A DNA stretch of 33,353 nucleotides from Rhizophagus sp. LPA8_4_AMF (GCA_021464525.1 JADRCO010000455.1:1-33353), one strand, 5' to 3'; shown: positions 11,695-23,600, counted from the stretch's first letter. Notes: generated from the letters alone by a model not told the origin. Translations and numbers: made by a program.

Positions 11695-11945
11695 GTTAGT
11701 TATTGTAAAATTTTAAATACTGTAAAATTTGTGTGACTCGATCAGTGATCCAAATAAATTATTATTTTTTAATCAACAAAAAAAGTTGTAATGTATTGTA
11801 ATGAATGGTGAAAATTTTCAAAACAAATAGATTGATTGGCTGAGATTGATCAACAATAATTACATGTAATTGATTTTACAATCAAAAGCGAACTAAAAAA
11901 AAATATTATGAATTACCGAACTAGCCTTCAGTTATAATAATATTG
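11695..11945. repeat. dispersed repeat, copy 1
   Basis: It shares ordered blocks with 22445-22715 in the same orientation. The block at 11725-11748 matches 22476-22499 with 2 mismatches in 24, and 11820-11841 matches 22570-22591 with 2 mismatches in 22. Further matches such as CAATCAAAA...GAACT..CC follow. The spacing between blocks differs by small indels. The ends are not defined. Confidence 0.65.
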
Positions 11946-13319
11946 GACGAATCGATTTCTTCGTTCAAGGTATTTATGTCAACAAATGTAAATTATTTTT
12001 AGATTATAAAGCTTGGGCTTATGTTCTAGAATTACAAAATTTGATACTCTATAAAGCAAATGGTATTGGTGTGAAAGTTAAGTAACAATATGATTATGTT
12101 TATTGAAGCAATTGTCAGAAAATGCCGTGTTAATTAAGGAAGCAATGTTTGGAAAATGGGCGCCTCAGCCGCTTCACTGCTTCTGTTTAAAGACCATTTA
12201 GAAAAAGAACGCTAAAAATGCGCGTATATAACGTAATGTATTTATTGTTATGATTGTGATAGGCTGGTTTTCTTTTACATAACATCAATCTTATTTACAT
12301 CAATGATTCATCTAATGTTTCACCTAATGTATTTTGCAGAAATTTTCAAATACAGATACACTAATTATTACACTTGTACTCCTAAAATAACGAGTGCATT
12401 AGTAGGTAAACAAGTGTATAATATGTACAAGCACATAGTGCATTATGTGTTATTAAAGATAAACGACATAACAAGCGAAATGTAATAATATCTAAAAAAA
12501 GAAACTGATTTTTTTTGGAAACATTTCTTTTGTATGTAATAACGAAAATATCTAGAATCAATGAGTCATCAACATCTCAATCATTTATCTTTTTACTCCG
12601 GATTTTTAGATTTAATAAATCCATCTTTTATCTTTTTTTGATTTTTTTGATTTTCTATCAATGACTATTCTAACAAAGGAAATCTTATTTGCGCAGTGGA
12701 GTTACACTACATATGATCATTTGATCATTTGATGTAATACGTTAAACCACAAAAGGTACATAATAATACCCAATGATCACCGCAGACGTATTGAGATTAA
12801 TAACTCACCATTATCTGTTATAGCCAATTAATTATCAAATGGGATGTCATAAAAAAGGAAAACCATTAATAATTTTTTACGAAAAATCTCTTAATAGGAA
12901 ATTTTTAAATCATAATAAATACTTTTTTTTAAACAAATGACATTATTTGAGCCATTTAACATTTGACGATAAGGAAATAGCAGCATTATGGATAATCAAT
13001 GGATATTTAATTTATTTGATGAAACCAAAAAGGATTTAGTTACGCTTGAAACTAATTAATCATTGGTTGTATAGATTATGTAGGGAAAAATTATTTTTTG
13101 ATATCATACATGAAAACAACTAAATAAAAAATATTTGTACGCAATTCAAAAATATATAAGTTTGAACTTTATTTTTTTTTTTTTTTCTTTCAATCAAATT
13201 TTAATATTTTACCATGAATTCTTAAATTAACCACGTTTATTGGTTGATCATTTAACTGCTAAAAATGCAAACATTAATAAAATTTGTTTAATTGTGCGTA
13301 TATCGATCTGATGAATATT

Positions 13320-13485
13320 GGTGTTTACATTATGAGGGGTTTCCACTCGTATCTTTCGGCACAGACCGACATGACCGTGTGAATAAAGTTTCAAGAGAAT
13401 CATCATTATCAAGTGATTTCTCAATCCGTAATACATTTCAAACCATCTTTGGTAATCGGGACCCAAAGACCAAAACAAATTAGTA
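13320..13485 (-). pseudogene. decayed coding fragment, family not recognised
   Basis: The minus strand reads as ordinary protein with one internal stop. It runs VFGSRLPKMV, a stop, then NVLRIEKSLDNDDSLETLF and SCRSVPKDTSGNPS, followed by a stop. GC content and codon variety are higher than in the flanks. The other two frames are also open over part of this stretch, which weakens the case. I cannot name a family. Confidence 0.25.
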
Positions 13486-13559
13486 AAACAAAGGTTACAT
13501 GGTAAATCATTATTTCAATGCTTAGCCACATAATCACGTGTGCTCGTGTGCTCAGTGTT

Positions 13560-13576
13560 ATGTGCGCTCCGCACAT
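13560..13576. repeat. small palindrome ATGTGCG-CTC-CGCACAT
   Basis: Two 7-bp arms around a 3-bp loop. A related palindrome, TGTGCTGAGCACA, lies at 13669-13681, and GTGTGCTC occurs twice at 13540-13555. Together they suggest a decayed small inverted-repeat element across about 13500-13690. Confidence 0.5.
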
Positions 13577-14115
13577 GACCTTGAAATTCGCTCACAATAT
13601 TGATGTTCGGATTTTTTAACAGTAGCGCACATCATTCAATTTGCTTTCACACAATCAAAATTACCATGTGTGCTGAGCACATATAGGAATTTTGAACACT
13701 GCTTGGGACGATATATATTACTTGGATAATTTTCATGTCCTTTTCGTCATATGTCATTTTTTGGTTACAGCGTGTGACATTTTTTGACATATTTTTTTTT
13801 GTAGCGTGGTTTTTTGTTTAAATTGTTTAAATTGCGTCTTTTGTGAAGTAATGTTTTGATCTACGATGCACGCAACGTTGCATTTAGCACAATTAATACA
13901 TACTTTCTTCAAGAAAGAAAAAAAAAACGATGATAGACAAAAAATTTTTACACAAAATCACAAAATAAATTACTTCTAACAAAGTCACTAATATTATTAT
14001 TAGTAATAATTGGTTGAGGCTAATTAATAGTTTTCTATCATTGCATAAAGAAGGTTCAACAGTTTCAAAACAAAAAAAAATTCAATTATCTCCTTCACGT
14101 GGTGATAATATTTCA

Positions 14116-14242
14116 TTATATATATATATATAGAATTTGTTATCTTCTTTGCATTTTTGTTTATTTGCTTATGTATATATATATTACTGTATATATATAT
14201 GTATATATATATTACCGTATATATATATTATATATATATATT
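14116..14242. repeat. (TA)n-rich block with GTATATATATATTAC units
   Basis: Alternating TA runs are interrupted by GTATATATATATTAC(T/C)-like units at about 14172-14220. Simple sequence, unstable in assemblies. Confidence 0.85.
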
Positions 14243-15671
14243 TCGATAAAAAATTAATCAAACCTTAAATGAGAAAATATTTTATCTCCGAATTTAATTC
14301 CGGGTTATCGGCTACTTAACAAGAATACTCGGTAATTAAATTTACTTGTAAATAAAAAAAAAAAATATTTTTTTTTTTGACATACTTGATAAATTTCCGT
14401 CATTGATGCCATAAATAGGAAATCTAATACGATATCTCATGAGTATTCGTTTTAAATAACAAGATAAACATTTAAAGAAAATAGAATTTTTTCAAAAAAA
14501 AAAATAAAAAAAACGGGCAAAAGCCCGTAAGACAAAAAAAAAAATAAAATAAAAAAAAAGTATTAACAAGTTTTTGAATATTAATTATAGTATTAATAAA
14601 TTTGGGATTAATTAAATCCATTTATTTTAACTTGATTAATTATTATTATAAATTCAACACGAAAAAAAAAAAAAATAAATTCCGAACCTATTTTTTATTT
14701 TTTTTTCCCATAAATATAATGAAAAATTCCCATTTGGAAATTTACGGAAAATAAATTTAACCTGAATTGAATTTTCCTTGGTAAAAGATAAAAAAATGAA
14801 AATCCTAAAATAGTAAATTTAGTTTGATAAGATAAGAAAGCCCAACAATAATAAATAAACATTGATAAGAAAATGATCTGCATAAATTGAGACTTTTATA
14901 TTGTTGGTGACATCGCATGAATAACATTTAAAGTTTAATATGCAGGTAAAGCAGAATTATTTTTTGATAACATTTAATGTTTGATAACATACTAAAATGC
15001 GTTATTTTCTCATCAAAACAAATACGTCGTGTATAATCATTTTTTAAGGTCCGATGAATCGGATCACAATCATTATCATTAATCAATCATTTCAATCGAT
15101 GATTTTAACTTACTATATATATATATAATACTGTTATATATTGTCCCTAAAAATAAAGTTTGAGTTTTATTTTCTCAACAGTTTTTTTAGTTGTCAAAAG
15201 AAGTTTTTTTTTTTTTCTTATCTTTTATTTGTATATATAAAGTAACTCGTTCATACATTATATAATTTTTGTTTATTTAAAAACCTGTCAAAATCTCGTT
15301 TTACCAAAATTTTCCCTTTGTTCTATTCTTCTTATACAGTATACCACTTGACCCTAACAAACCCCTTTTTAATTTAGTTATTTTTATATTTTCATTTACG
15401 TATTTTTTACGTTCATTTTTTTCATAATTTTCTGTTAATATAAAAAGCGTAAATATTCATTCTTTATTTGTAATTTTTGGTACTTTTTTTTCAAAATCGT
15501 ATCCTAATAATAAAAAATTCCCTTTATTATTGATGATTTCATAATATCTTTTCTTTCTTAACGAAATATCTTAATAATTAATTAATTATATATATTATTA
15601 TTTATAAACAAGACTTTTTTAACTCTCATTCTTAATCTCACGTTCTTTCGCCATTCTTGTCCATTTGGATA

Positions 15672-17130
15672 ATGGATTCTTGGTTAATTTATGCGTCAAT
15701 AATAGTTAGCATATTTTGTTTTCAAAATATTTATGTACAAGTAAAAAGAAATGGGTTTGTTCTCATGTGGTATAGCGTTTCAAATTCTTTCTTATCGCTT
15801 TCTTATGTAATTGGTGGTATAGTTTTAGGCAATGATAATTTTACCATTGATAAGGCCTCAACTTATCAACAAATTTGGTGTGGGATAAGTGGTTCAATTT
15901 TAACTTTAAGTTCAATATCTAATGCTGGTCTTGCTTTGGCTTTATCAATCGAATTATACGTTTCTTTAAGATTGACGAATCCTGCTGCTAGACAAGATCC
16001 ACGTATTATAAGATTAAATTTAATATTGGCATTCATCATGCCGATCATTTCGGTACTCGTTAGTATAATGATATTAGGTATTAATGGTGATAGAATTTTT
16101 ACTCACTTTGATGATGGAGGAATATGTGAAATTTCAAGACATGGAAATCAAAGAATAATTTTATTTATAGTTAGAACTTTACCTGAATATCTTCCAATTT
16201 ATCCTTCTTGCGTTTTATCAGTTTTGGCTTTGATTCCTGTAGCTCAAAAAGTTTTTGAGAATCGTAGATTACAAAATTCTCTTTCAATTCCATGGGCTAT
16301 AGAAAAAGAACCTCCAACTTATGCTTTACCAACACGTGGTGGTCCTCCTCCAAATCCTTCTATACCTCCAAATGCTAGAATGCTTTTACCAAGAAATGTT
16401 CTTTTACGTATGGGTCTTTGGTGTTGTTTATTAATCATTTTTGGTATTCCAACTTCTATAATATTATTAAAAACGAATATTGTATATTTAATTAATGGAA
16501 TTCCAAAATTAAGTTATTTACCTGATGTTGATATAACATTTTGGAAAAAAAATGGTAATACTTTACATATGGTAGTAATTATGGCCTTATTTTTATTATG
16601 TTTTGGTACCGGTGAATTTGCAAATGAACAATATTGTGAACTTTGGACAATAATAATTGATTTCATATTTTGCAGGTAATTAATTAATTGTATTGTACAT
16701 TGTGTTTAACTCCATATCATGAGTAAATTATGTCACGTGATAACTAATTCCCGTAAAATTTTTTTTTTTTTCTTTCAGGCGAAGATCCAAATCGTCTAAA
16801 CATAAATCACAATTTGAAATGGTTCAACCAACTAATCGCATAACACCAACTTCAAGCATTCAATCAACACCAGCTTCATACATTTCACATACACCTCCAA
16901 CACAATCAACATTTTCAAATCATTCTCATAATAATACGACATATTCCCTGGATTATAACGCAATGAATCATAATCAAAATTATAATTATAATTATAATTA
17001 CAATTACAATTACAATTACAATTATAATCATGATGAAAGACCTACTTCATTATCTGAATCAATTATAATCGGAGAACTTCCTCTGAGACCAAAAGCCGCT
17101 AAATTATTACCGTATTCAAAAAGTTTTTAA
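15672..17130 (+). CDS. seven-transmembrane G-protein-coupled-receptor-like protein (2 exons, 451 aa)
   Basis: Exon 1 is 15672-16675 and exon 2 is 16779-17130. The intron 16676-16778 (103 bp) has GTAATT at its donor and a T tract plus CTTTCAG at its acceptor. It splits an Arg codon, giving FC(R)RRSKSSKHK. The frame is open five codons upstream from a TTG, but the first ATG is at 15672 (MDSWLIYASIIVS). Seven hydrophobic segments lie at about residues 3-22, 29-52, 69-97, 115-137, 165-192, 244-266 and 297-316. Cysteines at 70 (start of TM3) and 152 (loop 2) could form the disulphide common in such receptors. Loop 3 is Pro-rich (PPTYALPTRGGPPPNPSIPP, about 214-233). The cytoplasmic tail is basic, then Ser/Thr/Asn-rich with eight Asn-Tyr dipeptides (402-417). 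A plasma-membrane receptor signalling through a G protein is inferred from topology; the ligand and exact fungal GPCR class are not recognised. Confidence 0.8.
16977..17028 (+). repeat. in-frame AATTAY hexanucleotide repeat encoding (Asn-Tyr)n
   Basis: About eight AATTAT/AATTAC units lie in exon 2 of the receptor gene and encode a run of Asn-Tyr in its tail. The T/C alternation is itself blocky (first AATTAT, then AATTAC, then AATTAT), which points to expansion by slippage. A multiple of 6 bp keeps the frame. Confidence 0.9.
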
Positions 17131-19114
17131 CTTGATGAGGGTGGCGTAAGAATTGTGGGATATGATTTCATACTTATTAGTACACAACGAATTATCCGGT
17201 TCAAAATTAAAAAAAAGAAAAAAAAATGTAAAAAAAAAAATAAACATTTAATAGAATTTAGAGCCGGAAATTATTTAATGCACCTTCCTTCATTTAAAAT
17301 CATTGACATTCTTTAATTTTTTTTTATTACTTCATAAGTGAGGTGATTATTGTAAATATTATGACTTTTGTTTTTTTAATGATTACTAATTTTTAATTCC
17401 TCTTCTGTTTTGACATCTGAGGGAATTTTTTGTAATATTTTTTTTAATTACCTTTTTTTGTATTTTAGTGTAATAATCTCTTTTCTTTTTTTGTACTTTA
17501 TCTTGTAATTGTTTCTAAGCTAGTTATTATCAAAGAAATCTTAATCAGAAAAAAACCCCCAAAAAAAAAAATCAATTTTTTTATTTATTAAATTTATGAT
17601 TGATAATTAATAGACGATTAGATAAGATTTATTACGTACGCAGATAAGCGTTTTTAGTATATAGTATAGTATAGTATAACATATATATAAATAGTATATA
17701 GTATTTTTTTTTTTACCGAATATATGGATATCTTATCAGAGGCTGTAGTTTGTAACACGGTCGAACAAACATTAGTCACGTTAAGGATATATTTATTTAT
17801 TTTTGATTTTGTAAATAGAATTTTTAATCTTAAATCTTTTTTTACTAATAAAGTAAAAAAAGTATTTGTTATGATAAAATTTTTTAGATAAAATAAAGAA
17901 ATTTTTGAGTATTTATTTCTTTTTAATTTAATGACAACATTTTTATTTTTTTTAAAAAGTAAATACAAATTGATAATTATAATTTATTTATCGAAAAATG
18001 TTAGAATTTCGAAAGTATATATTTCTTAAAATAAATAATTTTTGATAAAAAAAAATGATAATTTATCTCCGAAAGATACTTTTTGTTTAATTTATTGGTT
18101 TTTCTTTTTTACATTTATTTATTTTTTTTTCCTAATTTCGGTAAAAAATTTTTTCCATTTCTTCTACGAATATTCTATTAAAACTCTTCGAATATTCTAT
18201 GGATTACCATCAGTTGAAAATTTCCCATTTTTATCCATCTTGTCCTTACTGATCAACAACTTTGGCGTTTTTTTTTAAAAAAAATAAATTTAAACACTAA
18301 CATCCTAACACATAACTGATAACTAATAATAATTATTCATTATCTTTCCTTTTCTTGAAGAAATTCTCCTTAACTTGAATTAATTTTAATCTTATTTATT
18401 ATAATAATATAATTTCACCCCTTCTTCTTGATAAAAAACAAACCATTACATAATGCAAAAACTGTATCGAAACCGTAAAATTCCGATTTTTTTTTTCCTA
18501 TTTTATAATAATTTTAATGAAGGGGGTATTTAAAAAAAAAATCATAATTATTTATTTTAATTAAAAACCTTATTAAAAATATATTTATTGTTTATTCTAT
18601 TTTAGGATCATTATTTGTTTAGAATAATATACATTGCTGCGGTTTTAATATTTATAAATATTTATAATGAATAAAATATTCCGATTAGTAATTACTGTAA
18701 TCAAATTTCGGATAAACTTAAAATAGTAAATTACAGTATTTAGGAGTTAAAATTTAAATTTTCTAATTTTAATCTTTACCGCCGGGGGTCATGAACTCAT
18801 GATTTTAATTTCGTGTTATGTAATTTTTATTTCATTTTATTTTATTTATTATTATTTTCGTTTCAGGGAGTGAAACTTTTCGCATGCTTATTTATTTATC
18901 ATAAATGATACAAGCATTGTAAGATACAAGCATGTGTCAACTTGGCTTTGCTCCATCCTAGATTGATAAATTTAATGTATAACAGATATATAACGAAAGT
19001 ATGCGCTATATATCATCTACATACTGTATATATAGTGTATATATATTGAGCGTGACACTGACCCTTGAATGTTTTAAATGCAATTCTTATCAGTAACCCA
19101 TAATATTTTCAATT
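17131..19114. other. AT-rich intergenic region after the receptor gene
   Basis: 3' flank of the receptor gene followed by long A and T runs, with GTATA-rich simple repeats at 17650-17705. No coding or RNA gene signal is seen. The open frames here are low-complexity Phe/Ile/Lys-rich products of AT-rich DNA. Confidence 0.45.
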
Positions 19115-19280
19115 ACAATGTTTTTAAGTACAATGTTTTTAAGTGCAATGTTTTTAAGTACAACGTTTTTGAGCGCAATGCTTTTAAGTGGTGTTTTTAA
19201 ATGCACCGTTTTTGAGTGCAATGCTTTTAAGTGGTGTTTCTAAATGCAATGTTTTTATGTGTAATGGTTTTAAGTGCAAT
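19115..19280. repeat. 15-bp minisatellite, 11 units with higher-order structure
   Basis: Units are variants of GCAATGTTTTTAAGT. Nine are 15 bp long and two are 13 bp (GGTGTTTNTAAAT). The three-unit block of a GCAATGCTTTTAAGT unit, a 13-bp unit and a GCAC/GCAA unit occurs twice in a row, giving a 43-bp higher-order repeat. Confidence 0.85.
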
Positions 19281-20224
19281 TCTTATCTGAGCTGCGCTAA
19301 TAATAAATAAAAGGAAGAGTATTATTATGAGATGATAATGACCATAACTTTTTTGATTTTTTCACGGTCTCGCTATTGATATTTAAAGTTGAAGTAACCG
19401 TTACGTTCAACTTGTTGACTTTTAATATGTGATCATTTCGAATTTTTAATTTATGAATTTGTGATAGTCAATAGTTTTGTAATATGAGTATAACTTCTAA
19501 TTAGACATCGGAAAATTTGGAAAAATACTAATACGTTTCCACATGACCTGCAACTAATCCACCCACCATTTTTTCAGGTTTATATCTCCGATTTTAAAGT
19601 GTAACGTGAATATAATTTTGAACTCAACATGATCGGTAATAAAGGACAATAATCAAAATAGATTCACAATTTCACAAGGGGTTCGTATCTCGAGTTGCGC
19701 CATATTGTGTTACATCGTTGACGTAACTAGACGTTAAATTCATGACACTTTGCAGTATCAAAATATAAATATTCTTTAACATGTTCGAAAATGTACTAAT
19801 GTATTAAAAAAAATAAATTTGATTTTCCTTTATTATTGCGCTTACTACTCTTTTGTTTGACAGTACTATTTATCTTCTTTGGCTTACTCTCTAATCTATT
19901 TTTTTAAAAACGTTTATCGTTATTAACTAAACTAATTGAATCGAAATCCATATTATTATCATCATCCTCTCTATTTAAAGTACGGTACGGTACGGAATTT
20001 TTGGAATTTTGGAATTTTTGGAGATAATAAGTAAAGTATTACTGGACGTTGATGTAAGTTCGGGCGTATACTCTTATATTTACGTTTACAAAATCTAATA
20101 AAAAATTATACTAGCATGTACGAAAGTTTAAAATATTTTCGTACAACTTTAAATTTTCGTACCAAACATCATTCTCAAGGTAATTAACTTTTATAGGGCT
20201 GCTTAACTTAAATTGTCAATTGTT
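19281..20224. other. intergenic, no gene seen
   Basis: AT-rich sequence. Around 19978-20022 there are small direct repeats (GTACGGTACGGTACGG and GGAATTTTTGGAATTTTGG). No protein-like open frame was found. Confidence 0.4.
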
Positions 20225-20610
20225 CATTTGTCCTTTGATTAGTCGAATTGGTAGAAGTTATTTCTTCCATGAAGAATTACTTTCGAAGACTTTATAAAAA
20301 CAGTAGAAGCTGAAGTAAAAATCCAAACTGAAAACCCAACTCTGACCACTTCTAAAGTAATTATATATTATAACTTGCTAATTGTGTTGGAATTATTTAA
20401 GGGAAAAGAAATCGAAATTGATGAAAAGTGAAAAGTATATATCCAAGAAAGAAAAGAGAAAATATTAAATCAAATTAAAATTTTCCGCCAAGAACAGTAA
20501 GGACACCATAAGAAAGTGAATAATGCATTAATTTATTTTTGTAAATTAGCATTCAAACAAAAAAGCCCAGGGATAAACGATCTGAAAAATAATTTTTTCG
20601 GCCAAAAAAA
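20225..20610 (+). pseudogene. decayed coding stretch, family not recognised
   Basis: Successive protein-like stretches in shifting frames suggest a broken gene. VELVEVISSMKNYFR (from about 20243) is overlapped by the open stretch 20273-20428, which contains FEDFIKTVEAEVKIQTENP and VIIYYNLLIVLELFKGK. A third stretch reads ERKEKILNQIKIFRQEQ, a stop, then KKVNNALIYFCKLAFKQKS. At least one frameshift and one stop are needed. The source could be a host gene or a transposon. I cannot name the family. Confidence 0.3.
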
Positions 20611-22146
20611 AAGAAAATAAGTCTATTGAATCCATAGTATAAAATTTATTATTCATTCTCGCAAATTTGATCACATGATATTACGATGTAAAATTATTAG
20701 TATCGAAAATCAAAAATTATTCTTAAAAGTCTGTCTGAGTACGGAAAAATTGAAATATTTTTTTGAGCGTTCGTACTAATTTGTAATTACATGTCAATTG
20801 AGAGTTTAGTTAAAAGCTTATGTCAAGTCTACATTTACGAAGTCACATTAAATGTGACGCTACTGACGTTGACGCTAAAAAAAGTTGATATATTTCAAAA
20901 TGTCTGTTCACTCACATACGAATTATTTATCATTAAGGTACGATTTGAAAGAATTCTTAATTATATCAATGATAACACAAAAATTTTACGATCTATAATA
21001 TCAATCATGGACAATCAACACGCTCTTAGTACTATTTTATTTGCAAATACTTTAAAATAAAACACATTATTAAATCTCATAATACAATGTTAATAGTTTC
21101 GTGAAAAGTATTATTTCGTAAAATATTTTCTAGTTATAAATATTTATGATTGGATGGGGGAGTAGCTTTATTGTAATCTATTTTTAAATAAAATTCAACA
21201 TTTTTACACACTTTAGTAAATTTCTGGAATTTTTGAACCAATTCACGAATTCCTGGATTTATTGTATGGTTGTATTTAAGTGTCACAGATAATATTTATA
21301 ATATATTCTGGTTCTTTAATTTTCTAATATTTACATGCCAAGGGACAATTAACTTGGTTACAGGACCGAATGATTGGATGAAGTGGGTCACGTAGTGATC
21401 ATTGTCACCAATCAACGAAGGGTGTGACCGATAATCTGATAGAGCCTCACATTTGTTAACCATTCTGACGTTTTTGATCATACATTTTTAATTATACATC
21501 ATAAATAAGCTTTATATTTAACTTTCTATAAATTTCATTTTTATGCACTTTATAAGCTTTATTTAACTTTTTCTATAAAAATTTTCATTACACCATTTTT
21601 TTAATAAAAGTATTGCTTTATGAAAATCTGCATGATCCTATTGGCTGAAAATCTGCGCAAATATATAACATGGGGGCTTTCAAAACAACAACTTATATTT
21701 TACTTATCTCATGTAAATATGTTTGTGCCATCTTCATATTCAAAAATACAATCCACAATCTGTATCTTTTTTCTAGAATAGTATAGTTGGTACAAATGTA
21801 AAATATTTTGTGCGCACATCCAGTGTTACCGTTCGACGGACGAAACTTTGTGTTAAAATACATTTTAACATTTATAAATATTTTATTTTTAACTTGTACA
21901 CGGTAGAGTCGATATATTATTTTAGTTTAATAATATTTAATTTGAACCTTTTATTCCCATGAAACTCCGAGAGAACTATATATAAACAAGTTTTCAGTAT
22001 TATTTTTTTTATCTCAAGTTTTTTTAATTCTATTTTTAGCTCCATATCCAAGATTTTCCAAAGGTTTCGATAGTGCTTCGATTTTAATTAAGCATCTAAA
22101 TAATATTTCAATTTCTTTAATATTGTGAGCTTTTAGAGAGGTAATG

Positions 22147-22284
22147 AATCACTCATTCTTGAATCATAATAAAATAATTAATAGTTATTCGGCACGAATT
22201 GGGTAAATCAAATTTGATTCCCAATATCACAAGCTACCTTTAGGTAGCGTTAGTTATTTGGTGCTTTGTGCCGAATGAGTGATT
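22147..22284. repeat. foldback with nested hairpins
   Basis: AATCACTCATTC (22147-22158) pairs with GAATGAGTGATT (22273-22284). Inside it TTCGGCAC (22188-22195) pairs with GTGCCGAA (22268-22275), and the centre has the hairpin GCTACC-TTTA-GGTAGC near 22231-22246. It lies inside the 2-kb inverted structure. Confidence 0.6.
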
Positions 22285-22444
22285 TATCTGGTGTAACCAT
22301 CAAACTTTTTAACCTTTACCTGATACACATAATATTTTAACCATCACCAATTATAAAATACCGGATAAATAATAATTATTGGGTGGGGGAACAGAAATAT
22401 CGGTCGACCCCCATCAGTTCATTTCTGATCGTTCGGAATTTTTG

Positions 22445-22715
22445 ATCAGTTTTTAGTTGAATAATATTGTTTAATAAATTTGTGTAACTTGATCAGTGAC
22501 CCGATTTTTACGAACTAAGAAAAAAGTGGTTTTTTTTGATCACGTAAAAAAAATAAGCAAAGCATGCCCAAAACAAATAAACTGATTGGCTTAAGTTGAA
22601 ATTTTTGTGATCAGTGACCAGCAAACTCAATACTATTTTTAATCACTTATTTGGATAGGCTAACGGATATTGCGATCAAAAACCCAAATAATCAGAATTG
22701 AACTGGCCTAATAAC
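22445..22715. repeat. dispersed repeat, copy 2
   Basis: Same-orientation partner of the repeat at 11695-11945, with the block matches given there. It sits between the arms of the 2-kb inverted structure, so it is either part of that element or nested in it. GATCAGTGACC occurs twice within this copy (near 22491 and 22608). Confidence 0.65.
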
Positions 22716-23095
22716 TAAGTTATAGTTCGGTCATTATAAATACTGCGGTGACCAATAGGAATAATGCTACTAATACTGATTTCAATATTGGAAAATATCG
22801 GTCAGTAAAATCCCGCATATTCCTGATCGACTGATAATTATCGTCCAGCCCAATAGAATCATGCAGATTTTCATAAACCGATATTTTTATTAGACATAGC
22901 AATAATGCATGATTGATATAATAAAGTGAAATAAAAAAATACGGTGTAATGAAAAATTTATGGGGAAAGTTTAAATATAGCTTATAAAGTAAATTTAAAA
23001 TAGCATAAAAAATGAAATTTATAAAAAGTTAAATAAAGCTTATTTTACGATGTTATAATTAATGAGTGATCAAAGACGTTAGAATGATCACTTTT

Positions 23096-23193
23096 ATTGG
23101 ATGTGGGGCTATATCGGTCACATCCCTTCATTGATGGACACTACGTGACCAATCATTCGGTCCCGTGACCGATATAGCTACTCCCCATCCAAT
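23096..23193. repeat. 98-bp hairpin at the right end of the 2-kb structure
   Basis: ATTGGATGTGGGGCTATATC and the following GGTCAC (23096-23121) pair with GTGACC plus GATATAGCTACTCCCCATCC and AAT (23165-23193), apart from a few gaps. The right arm therefore ends in its own smaller inverted repeat. Confidence 0.7.
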
Positions 23194-23590
23194 AATATAT
23201 ATATAAAGCAAACCGTATCAGCGTTGGATGCAAGCTATGTCTGCGAATTCTTCGTGGATATGCTATCCAAAGATTTTTATATATAAGCCCGATACGCATT
23301 GTCCTAAAATTTACATTTGCAAGAAAGACTGTAAGGTTTTAGATAACATCGAAACTCGAATATAAGATCCAACAGGATATTTCCGGATAATTATTTTACC
23401 AAATAGCGGTTTGTATCGAAGGTTTACCTCAATTACGTTATTAATTATATTTAGACTTTCCAACTGAAACTTCAAATTTAAAGTTTAATCACGTTTGGAG
23501 AAACTAGTTTCTGATAATACATCGGATTTCTGATAATAGCGATTCTGATAAAATTTCCTGTCAATTGCAAATTATATTTTTCAACTAATG

Positions 23591-23600
23591 AAATTCGATG
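23591..23600. repeat. target-site duplication, left copy (AAATTCGATG)
   Basis: Perfect 10-bp direct repeat flanking the 734-bp element. The other copy is at 24335-24344. Confidence 0.75.

Larger units (their letters stand above)
10547..15671. other. long intergenic region between divergently placed genes
   Basis: No intact gene. Contents are a dispersed repeat copy at about 11695-11945, a decayed coding fragment at about 13320-13485, short GTGTGCTC/GAGCACAC palindromes at 13540-13690, a (TA)n-rich block at 14116-14242, and many A or T runs. The last 350 bp before the receptor gene are strongly pyrimidine-rich, as expected of a promoter and 5' UTR; a TATATAAAG lies at 15234-15242. Confidence 0.45.
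21149..23193. mobile_element. 2-kb structure with long inverted arms (foldback or long-TIR element)
   Basis: The left arm begins ATTGGATGGGGGAGTAGC (21149) and the right arm ends GCTACTCCCCATCCAAT (23193). The arms run inward for several hundred bases. 21355-21470 matches the reverse complement of the region around 23075-23160, including GGACCGAATGATTGG and GTCACGTAGTG. 21617-21644 matches 22850-22877 inverted with 27 of 28 identical. The left arm carries an extra insertion at about 21170-21350. No transposase frame lies between the arms. I found no convincing target duplication at these ends, so the exact boundaries are uncertain. Confidence 0.6.

Noticed and set aside
12303-12485. 60-aa plus-strand frame rich in Tyr/His/Met
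   Set aside because: No domain, and no initiation or splice context; chance frame.
15657-15671. Upstream TTG as the start of the receptor gene
   Set aside because: The frame is open from this TTG, but the first ATG is 15 bases further on and gives a natural start just before TM1.
20791-21060. 89-aa plus-strand frame
   Set aside because: Ile/Leu/Lys/Asn-rich with no motif, signal peptide or splice context; expected by chance at this base composition.
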